Assembly: GCA_964019165.1 (NCBI GenBank)
Contig: OZ025268.1
Coordinates: 17,834,352 to 17,898,351, forward strand
From: Mastigias papua
Taxonomy: Eukaryota > Cnidaria > Scyphozoa > Rhizostomeae > Mastigiidae
Direction of reading: 5' to 3'
DNA length: 64,000 bases
Below, in pieces: positions 32,801 to 64,000 of the stretch (position 1 is the stretch's first letter; the number at the start of each line of letters is the position of its first letter). A program made the translations under genes and the position numbers. Below the pieces are notes generated by a model. That model did not search any database. It was not told where the DNA came from and worked only from the letters and a program-made list of their open reading frames with translations.

Positions 32801-35800
32801 TCAGTTGCACCCTTAAGGAAGTCCTTTACATCTTTCAAAGTTTGTTTTAATTTAGAACTTGGCCCAACTTGACCCTCCATGTATGAAATAATACCTGAAA
32901 CAGAAACATCAAAACTTGGTGTCTGGACAATTGACAACACAGAGATAGCTTGCATATGCATGGGTTAGGTTCTTCTATGAACAAGACACACATGTAATGT
33001 CAACAAAATCAGAATGTTACTTCAGATATTCTGATCTGTTAGCCAGGAAGCTCTAATATGGCAATATCTTTAATTTTTCAGCATTAATTAGATAGACTGA
33101 TATTACAATTAAGACAAAATTAATACTAAGTGGAAGAGTGCAAAAAATAAACTTTTTTAGAATTATTCATCAATATTTTAAGTCTGAAAGGGGAACTAAA
33201 CTTATCTAAATTCACTTTACCTATTTCATCCCTGCCACCTTTATACTCTGAGTGCTTTCCATTTCTAAAAACTAAAAGTGTTGGATATCCTGTCACACTA
33301 TATTTCTGTGCTAAGTCAGTCTCTATGGTTGCATCAACTTTTCCAAGGAGAATTGGGACATCACGCTCCTTCAATACTTTTGCTGCTTTTTCATATTCCG
33401 GAGCAAGTTGCTTACAATGTCCACACCTGAAAACATAATTAAAACTTGTTTGTCACTGAACTGTCTAATTCTGGAAAATGTCAAATTAAAGTTGAAAGAT
33501 AACATGATTTCATGTTTTGTCATTGTTCTGGCCTGAAAATGATCAAAATTGTTTTAGGACTACTTGTCTAAAAAGCTTACTTGCAGTATTGCATTCAATA
33601 AGTCCAACATTGGAGATCACATCAAGAAAAAATATTAAACAGTTTCATATAATGGTCTGATATCACAATTATAACTGTTACAGCCAAGGAAGACCAAGAG
33701 TTAGAATACACAAGGCCAGTTAAATGCATAAATCATGGAAAGCTACAGAAAGTACCAGTTAACACTAGTGGCTATGGATAACACAAGAGGGTTTATTGCT
33801 ATGGTAAATAAAGGATCATAAACTACCAAGTCATACAAGTAGAAAATAGCATCCACAGTGGTAAAAAGAGAATGAAAATAAAGAAAAGGAGGTGAAAGGA
33901 AAGGCTGCGCGAGTACTATTTAAATCTAAATGAGAGATATTTGAATAACAGAAAATACAACCTAACAAAAAGGAACAGAAAGACAATCAAAAACTATCAT
34001 AAAGGGAGTTGAACCACCATTTCATACCATGGGGCATAAAATTCAACAAGCATAAGCTCTTCTTTTGATGTAATATCAGTAAAGTTGTCTTTTGTCAATG
34101 TTAAGACATGCTCTGGAGGTGGTTTCCAATTTGGATCAGATTGCTCTTTCATATATTTAACAATTCCTGGAATAACAAAAAGAAAGTTATATATAAATAC
34201 ACATAAACTCCATATCATAATAGTCTTATTTGGATAAAAACACTCCCTGATTTTGGATTTGCCAAACTAGCATCAGAGTTTTACATCCATAAATGCACTA
34301 GGTATTTCCACTTGATCTAACATATGGCAACAATACCTAATGATATCTTGGAAGGGGTGAGGCCTACAAGACAACATCCAAGTCTGTTCTTATACTGGTA
34401 CCTAACTCCCTATAGACACCCTGCAGGCATGACCAATGACAATTGTGAAAAACCTCTGTATGACTCACAGGCAAAAGAAGAAGCAGACCAAACTGTATAG
34501 ATGGCTACCAGGCAGGACTTTGTGTGGTATTCCCCTAGTGTTGAGGATATTGATATATTTGTAAACTGTTAGTTTTCATAGGTGAATCTAGGAATCAGGC
34601 TCTGTTACAGTTTGGAAGAAATTATGGCTATTCTGGTGGGAAGATGCTAAAGCAAATTTCTTCAAATTCTAAATGGACTAAGCACTTTACAATGACTGTG
34701 ATGATAATTTGTACCACTGCCTTTGTAATAAATGCTCAGTATGTGACCACGCCTTTATGTTGGCAAAATCTGACCTTGTACCTACCATTGTAGAGCTTGT
34801 TAGTGATGCCCTGCTACAAGGATCTATCACTATCATGGGTTGAAAAACATACTACCCATTACATGTAACACCCTTATATGCTTCACAATGTAAAAGTTAT
34901 TGCAGAGCAAAACAATATCCCCCAAAGCATAAACTATCACTAACAGCAGAACAAAGAAAGGCTGAGCCACACAGTTTGCAGTATAACATTTCTTTTATCC
35001 TAAACATTGTTGTGGCTATTCTGCTTAGACTTCTATTAAGGGTTTGGGTCCTTTAACTCTCACAATCAATGGGCAAACTGGATAGCATAATGCCCAGATA
35101 ATAAATATTTCACTTGTGCTCTGTCTACCAATGCAAAGATCACACTCAGCAAGGAAACAAGCATTACAGGCATTACCATCTTCATCTCTTGGGCCATCAT
35201 AATCATATGCCTGGCCTTTTCGGAATACTTTCAGTGTTGGATATCCTTGCACATCAAATCTTTTCCCTAGATCTGAATCATCTGTCAAATCAGCTTTTGC
35301 AAATGGAACAGGGGGTGTCTCTGCCTTCATTCTTTGAGCAGCTTTTTCATATTTTGGGGCAAGTGCCTTACAGTGACCACACCTAGAAAAACAGAGGAAT
35401 AAAGCAACTTTGGATATCAATACCTAACTCCATGCTGGATAAAAATTTTCCAGCATAAATTTCATACTTATGATCAACTTGGGCACTGTCATATCTTCAC
35501 GGGTGCAAGGAAGGGGTCCTTGCTTTCCTAAGATCTTGTGGAGACATAGTGAGCTATCTGCATTTTTACAGTTTTATTTTTTAATCTGCCAGGGGTAAGT
35601 TGAGACTCTTTCCATCTTTACATCTTGCAGTGGTAAATTTCAGTTTCTTTTATTTATTTAAGCAAAATGCTATAGCGATGCTCAGTATATGCCTTAAAAG
35701 TTAAAGTCAAATGTGCTTGGAATCTATGCCATATAACAGAATGGACTACAGTTGTATGTATCTTGGCACATGATCTCAACAAAATCAATTTTAGAAACTA

Positions 35801-36177
35801 GTGATCTATGCATCCATTTGGTTGCCATAATATTACTATGTCTTTGATTACTTATAATTAGATTGAGCATCCCCTTGTTTTAACAGGCTAAAAGATTATG
35901 AAACTCACCATGATACATAAAATTCCACAAGTATGATATCTTTATCATTGATGACTTCGTCAAAATTCTTAGATGTCAACACCAGGACACCATTTTCCTC
36001 CTTTACCTCTGCACCGTCACTACCTTCGTTGGCATTTGGTTCTCCATCTTCTTTTTTATTCTCTTCAGGTACAGCTCCATCATCCGATCGGGGAACTTCC
36101 TCTTCTTCGGCACTTTTTTCCTCACAATTTAGTGCGGATATAAGAAGTATGAGGAACAATACTCTTGCATTCATCAT
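29892..36177 (-). CDS. PDIA4: Protein disulfide-isomerase A4 (ERp72)
   Basis: Endoplasmic reticulum thiol-disulfide oxidoreductase and chaperone. Eight exons on the minus strand, in coding order 36177-35909, 35382-35177, 34166-34028, 33426-33221, 32894-32587, 32061-31905, 31314-31084, 30304-29892, with GT/AG borders and continuous phase, give 642 residues (human about 645). Residues 1-18 are a signal peptide, followed by an acidic stretch. Thioredoxin domains a0, a and a' carry CGHC at 91-94, 206-209 and 553-556; two redox-inactive b-type domains lie between a and a'. The protein ends in KDEL, the ER retrieval signal. The first two CGHC motifs are created by splicing: the intron splits the preceding Trp codon both times. 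An in-frame ATG lies eight codons upstream (36201); I chose 36177 because it directly precedes the signal peptide. It is tail to tail with the caspase-like gene and head to head with STT3B. Nothing looks broken. Confidence 0.95.
34167..35176. other. Intron 2 of PDIA4
   Basis: On the minus strand it starts GTAATG and ends TTCCAG. No repeat or nested gene was recognised. The remaining PDIA4 introns (35383-35908, 33427-34027, 32895-33220, 32062-32586, 31315-31904, 30305-31083) likewise show nothing notable. Confidence 0.5.
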
Positions 36178-36336
36178 GTTCTCGTGTTTTGTATCGATCA
36201 CTCACCCCTAGATCGGTTAGTTAGGCCCGAAGTCAAAGAAAATGTCGTACACACGAGGCCACAGCTCTCTGCCTCTTTTCAAATATACTTCCTTATCATC
36301 TTATCCAATCAAATGGATCCAAATCAGGACAGCAAG

Positions 36337-36355
36337 CCAATCGTGTAAATCCGCG
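36337..36355 (+). promoter_or_regulatory. ER stress response element-like site upstream of PDIA4
   Basis: CCAAT, nine bases, then CCGCG. The ERSE consensus bound by NF-Y and ATF6/XBP1 is CCAAT-N9-CCACG and works in both orientations, so this is one mismatch away. It lies about 160 bp upstream of the PDIA4 ATG, where ERSEs sit in vertebrate ER chaperone genes. A second CCAAT at 36305-36309 has a poorer partner (CCAAA). Function is inferred. Confidence 0.4.
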
Positions 36356-38748
36356 TTTCTTCGTGGTTGTACTGGTGAAGTGCATCATATTTAGTAGTGC
36401 TATTTTACCTGCATGTGTATCATAATTATTTCAGGTTACAGCATTGTTAGTCTTTCGTAGCAATTTGCTTGACCTTTTTTGCTGTCTTTTGCTTACTAGA
36501 ACTCAACAGCTCACCTGCAGAACTAATATCATGGCAATGCAACTTGAACTTTTATAGAATTGTCATAATACAGAAAAAGTTACTCAATTCTACATACATT
36601 CCAACCAAACGTTCTCAGAATAAGGGAATTTCATACATTGTCATAAAAAAGCAGGAGAAAGCGGATATTAGAATTTAGAAACAGTAGGAAAATGGGGGCT
36701 ATAAAAATGCTTCCATTTCTATCAAATGGAAGAATAGTAATACAAACTCTTTTTCTTCGCATTTTGTCGAGTTTTATTAAATGTGAATTTAAGCAACTAT
36801 AGTCTCACTATCATGCAATAATATTTAAAAAAAGAAACGATAAATTAAAGTCTTATACAACCAACCCATACAATCATGAAATGATCAACATTTAATTTTG
36901 TAGCCGCTTACTTTCAAATCACAAGCAGCTCTTTTCACGACTCCCATTTGTGGTTAGAACTTCTACAAATTGAGTAGAGCTCTCAATTACCGCATTTTGA
37001 AGTGTAACTGCGAATTTTCGTAACAGTTATAGAACACAGAGAGACCTGGCAAGAATATGCCAGTTGAGTTATGCCTAACAATACTGTACTACTTCACATG
37101 TGGGCCACTGTATTCACGTAACGCCTTTAAAAGATACAGGTTTATGCCAGGTTTGTGCCTTATAAATATATGAAAGTGCTGTTATCAACAATAGAATGAA
37201 ATTAAAAGTTAAATTAAAAATGCAATAGTAAATAAAATTGTAAATTGTAAATAAAAGTAGCTGTAATGCAATGTTTAAAAAGAAACAAAACTGGATCAGT
37301 TGTCATAAATTTAATATTTTCATGAAGTTCTGTTAATTATAGAGCTTCTTTGCTCTTGTTCTGAGTACCACAATAGAGTGGAAGAAAGGAATCTCCAAGG
37401 GTAGTTGGTTGAAGCCATGTATGACTGAGACATAGAGTAAAAATGGTTGTTTTACTGCTTCAACTCTTAACAACAACAAACGAAGAGTTGCATAATTACT
37501 TATTGTGCTATGAGCATGCGTTCTTTCTCATCGTATTATAGTTCTAAGATTGCACTAAGGACGACATTACAAGAATGTGCTTTTGTCAATGAGGGCGATA
37601 TAAAGATTGCATTAAATGCAAATGAATGATATAACTAATCATGAAGATGGCCACTAGAAGTTCTACCAACTCACACCCTTTTCGAACTTCGCTACTTTCC
37701 CACAAACTCTATTCCACAAATCATTATTAACTCAAAGGACATATAAATTATGGAACGTCTTACTTTCTTCCTCCTTCCCAGAGTCCTGCAATCTGTCTTG
37801 TTTCAAATCTAAATCAAAGAAACTCGATCTTACCTTCCTACCTACGTAGCATCTGCCTTTCTTTCTTTGTTGGGAGCTTTGTTACAGGCTTCAAGGCTTT
37901 TCCCCAACATTATTTACTAAAAAAGAAGAAATTACCGGAGGCAAGAATCTCTTCATACTTCTTACTCTTTTTGCATCCATCTCACGTTGCCTCTTGAGAA
38001 TTAATATTGTAGCCAGGGGCAAAACTGCCGGAAAGATATAAGGTGTGCACCACCCCCTCAATGATGAAAAAGGGATTTTTTCAGGCAATTATGTTGCTCG
38101 TTTATTGATAGTGTAATTCTGGAAAGTTTCATTTGTGTCTGCCTTTCATTCTGTTTGTCATACCAGCTAGGTATTATGAAGCTTATTGGAAATAGGCAGA
38201 ATAAATTGCTCACTGTTTCTGGCTAAATCTGCTTGTAGCTATATTTGATTTTAACTATATATTACATGAATACAAGCATATTTGGCATATACTTCAGGCA
38301 TTTTATTTGGACGAATTCGTTTGACGAGACCTGAGTCGGGAGAATATAGAGGAAACTGGAAAGATTGTATTGTCATATGTTACTAATAATTCGTCCATTT
38401 CATGTGCTCAAATCAATCAAATGATTAACCGTCCAGTCATGGATTAACTGTAAAGATAGATTATGAACGACAAGGTGGCACGCACTAACTGCATTATTCA
38501 GACAAATAGTTTTATGATCAATTATGGGCTTGCTGTAAAAGGATAACTTGTCCGGGCACCAGAATCCAAAGGATCAAGTTCATATAGGTTAGATACACAT
38601 TAGCAATATTTTAGCCAATATTAATCAATATTAGCATTATCGAATAAAGATACAACAAATCATTGCTAGCCGACTCAGTGAGCCTACTAGACCAGACAAA
38701 GATCCAGACTCGCTGTGAAAACGAGTCCACGCTTCCCATGCCATTGAC

Positions 38749-38756
38749 GCCATCTT
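38749..38756 (+). promoter_or_regulatory. YY1-type motif just upstream of the STT3B start
   Basis: GCCATCTT lies 12 bases before the STT3B ATG. This motif is typical of transcription start regions of housekeeping genes. One short match only, so chance is possible. Confidence 0.25.
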
Positions 38757-38767
38757 AGAAGCACAAG

Positions 38768-61456
<22,689 letters not shown>

Positions 61457-61778
61457 AACTACTAACGATTTTTATAATTATTCTTACACAAGTGGCAATT
61501 GCCATTTTGATTTCTATGTCTCGGGCCCTCTTGTTGCCAAGATAAACCATACTGTTGCTGAATTTTAAAAGGTTGTAGATTATACCAAGAAGACTCAAAA
61601 GGGACTACTTCACTTTGTTTTTTCAATACATTGTAACTGAACCTGGTGAAAGATTGCAACTGAAGCTGACATTTTGTGTTAGTTTTGCGTAGAATTGAAA
61701 CATGCAGTTCCTGGAGTGTCACGACTCTGAACTCACGTGAAAAGGTATATTTTGGTTGAGGAATTTTTTGATAAATGT

Positions 61779-61838
61779 ATTAAAGATGGGAACATCATTT
61801 CCCAGACTGAAATGAATAGAGAGGGTTTAGCCAATAAA
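61779..61838 (+). terminator. Candidate polyadenylation signals of STT3B
   Basis: ATTAAA at 61779-61784 and AATAAA at 61833-61838, 320-380 bases after the STT3B stop. Either could define the 3' end. Confidence 0.4.
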
Positions 61839-62935
61839 ACATATATTCGGTCCCATTCAGTCATGGAACTTAAGGTTGGGGCAAAATAAGAAGCAATCGA
61901 ATCATCTAAAGATATATGTCCTTTGTGGTCAACGTGCATGTGTGTGCTTGGGCCTTTAAACTTCATTAGCTAATGGGCCTTAGACATAACTTGTTCGTAA
62001 TTGAGGTGCGTTCTTCATAATCGGCAAGTACCGTAGAAACCCGCTTAAAAACCGCAACTTTTAAGAGCCTTTACCCCAAAATGCCACGGTTTTGATCATT
62101 TAAACAGGAATCTAACTTGCCTGCAACATTTTAAGTTTCTTGTAAGCTCAGTTTCAATTCTAGTTTCATATAATCTTTAAATCGCATTACATGCAACGGA
62201 AAATGATATAAATTGAATGCACATATAAAAAAACCATACTAATTAATTAGTACAAGACAAATATTACAGAAGAAAAGAACATACATCATTACATCACAAG
62301 ACCAAAGGAATTATATGTGAGGGAATTTCTTAAGAAGGGGCTCTCAGCAGGTATTGCAATCGAGAGGAGAGCACCTATTTAAGAATCTAGGTCGTAAGAT
62401 GTTATATTTTTGACTTTGACTGGTTAAGCAAGAAAATCGGGACCTCTCAAGACAAGCGCAATTTCTCAATGATTACTGAGAAGGAGAGATTATTAATCAT
62501 GAACCACTGCCTTCCATTTGTAATTCACATTTAAATTTCAAGGGCATTTTAGCCTAGGCTTGGAAACGGAATGTTCCCATGTATGGGCTCTTACTGTAGC
62601 TAAAGAACTGCAGTAAAACTGGCCCCTTGCTTTCTTTTATGTACTGCTTCGCTAACGTTATACAACCAGAGAAAACTCTTTGCTAAACAGGAATAGCAAC
62701 CAAAAGACAGTGAAATGACGACTTCCAGTCCTTCATACCAAACAATGCCTCTATTCACACACTGAGTCAATCCTGAATTCATAGAATTCAGAGAGAAGTG
62801 TTCAATCTTCTTGCTCTGTTGGCTTTAAGATACTCAAGAAACAGAGTATTTAATTGTAACGCTAAATATTAAATTTTCTTAGCTACAATATAAAAAGTCT
62901 GAATATATCAGAGTCAAATATCATAAATCCTGGAA

Positions 62936-63170
62936 TTTGCCCCCTCTCGAATAAGTCCCCATTCTAGGACCTCAACTTATTAATAAGTCCCCACCCCAGG
63001 TGATGACAAAGACCTTGATAAAGACTGTTGGTTAAATTTAGGCTGTTCTTTTTATGCTGTGGGAAAAAGGAGTTGTGACAATGAGTTGTGTATGCAACAT
63101 ATGGCAAGAAATTATATAAACCTCCCTCCCTCGAATAGGCCCTCCCCTCGAATAAGTCCCAACACAAAAA
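62936..63170. repeat. Degenerate CCCTCGAATAAGTCCC repeat
   Basis: CCCCTCTCGAATAAGTCCCC, TTATTAATAAGTCCCCACCCC, CCCTCGAATAGGCCC and CCCCTCGAATAAGTCCC recur in about 230 bases. Likely an old transposon or decayed tandem unit. Confidence 0.5.
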
Positions 63171-63347
63171 GTATTAAAAGAAAAAAGCCCACAGGGGCTA
63201 ATTGGAGGATTTAGGGTGGTACCAGATCTGACTCTTGGTGAGTTTTCTCTTTTTGGAGGGTTTCTTTGTTTTTCGTGCACATGTGAATTGAACCTCACCG
63301 TGACCTCGAGGCTGAACTTTAGACGCTTCGTCACCTCACGTTCCTGA

Positions 63348-63373
63348 ACTTCATGGTGACGAAAATGGCTGAC
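63348..63373 (+). CDS. Possible first coding exon of a gene continuing beyond the window
   Basis: An ATG at about 63354 opens a short frame; a second ATG a few codons later sits in a strong Kozak context (AAAATGGCT). Both run into ACACAG followed by GTATGT, a strong splice donor. Only about eight codons are visible (Met-Val-Thr-Lys-Met-Ala-Asp-Thr), so no product can be named. No matching second exon was found before the window ends. Confidence 0.25.
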
Positions 63374-63963
63374 ACAGGTATGTTACAGCTTCGTAGAGTG
63401 GCCACAGGCTCTATTTTTGGCTTGGCTTTTATATAATTCCATGGCTTGTGCGCTTAATAGATGAAACTCTACATGTTGCTATCTTGAAGATGCCAGTTAG
63501 TTGCCACGTGATTTTCGTTCGGAGGGGAAAGAGAAGAGGGGATATTAAAAATGGGCGAATCTATCATCTCCTTTTGCCATCCTTCGCTGTCGGCCACCGT
63601 CACCGAAGTACAATATTGTTATGAATCGTATATAATAGATGTGCCAGCTAATGCAAGTAGTTGATAAACTGTGCTTTATATGAACATTGATGCATACACT
63701 GACTCCTGTAGCGCGGAGCACTTGGCATAGAAATACCCAGTTGTATTAGGCGTGAATGCCAAAGATCTCAGCAACCGCAAATCCTATGTACGAATCGACG
63801 CAAGCCGTGAATACGAATACTTGGTAATTAGAAAGAGCTGAATGCTTAAGATGGTTTTATTTAGATTTCCAAAGGATATGGGCTATCTGCTTGATATCCC
63901 ATGAAGTTTAAAAGTTTAAATATAGATTTCCTGTATAGTTCATCTTATTGATGCATAATGGTT

Positions 63964-64000
63964 CGTGTGTGTGTTTGTGTGTGTGTGTGTTTTGTGTTTT
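63964..64000. repeat. (GT)n microsatellite at the window edge
   Basis: GTGTGTGTGTTTGTGTGTGTG continuing to the last base; it may extend beyond. Confidence 0.8.

Larger units (their letters stand above)
36178..38767. other. Head-to-head spacer between PDIA4 and STT3B
   Basis: Contains the PDIA4 promoter side with the ERSE-like site (36337-36355) and the STT3B 5' side. The middle is AT-rich and shows no coding or repeat structure that I can support. At about 2.6 kb it is too long for a classical compact bidirectional promoter. Confidence 0.5.
61457..64000. other. 3' flank of STT3B and right end of the window
   Basis: Contains the STT3B 3' UTR, a degenerate repeat (62936-63170) and the possible first exon near 63350. 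No other gene was recognised. Confidence 0.5.

Overview
This is AT-rich animal nuclear DNA. Genes are split into many short exons by long introns, there are three or more long (AT)n arrays, and dispersed non-autonomous DNA transposons and dead retrotransposon ends are common. There are no operons and no prokaryotic signals. Gene structure and repeat style suggest a marine invertebrate, with a cnidarian (coral or anemone-like) as my best guess. The guess is weak because no lineage marker is present.

Layout. (1) 1-5638: gene-poor DNA with a decayed non-LTR retrotransposon tail, a second such tail, and a TGTGATTTGC-like tandem array. (2) 5639-27013, plus strand: a four-exon gene for a 549-residue secreted protein. 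I read its middle as a caspase/legumain-type (clan CD-like) fold that has lost both catalytic residues and carries an EF-hand-like acidic loop. Its 16.1-kb second intron holds most of the local repeats: hAT-type and Harbinger-type MITEs, a tRNA-derived SINE, an (AT)n array, a ~115-bp tandem repeat and a promoter-like dispersed repeat. (3) 27014-29891: tail-to-tail spacer with a second copy of an inverted-repeat element. (4) 29892-36177, minus strand: a complete eight-exon PDIA4 (ERp72) gene, 642 residues, three CGHC active sites, C-terminal KDEL. (5) 36178-38767: head-to-head spacer with an ER-stress-element-like site on the PDIA4 side. (6) 38768-61456, plus strand: a complete 20-exon STT3B gene (oligosaccharyltransferase catalytic subunit), 837 residues. 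Its introns carry a near-perfect 73-bp inverted duplication between (AT)n arrays and several MITEs. (7) 61457-64000: 3' flank of STT3B and, near the end, a possible first exon of another gene.

How the genes relate. PDIA4 and STT3B both act in the endoplasmic reticulum, one on disulfides and the other on N-glycans. They lie head to head about 2.6 kb apart. The first gene encodes a likely client: secreted, cysteine-containing, with five N-glycosylation sequons, one of them N-C-T. Whether the proximity means anything is open. All exon junctions below were assembled by eye from GT/AG sites, reading frame and family knowledge; no alignment or transcript data were available.
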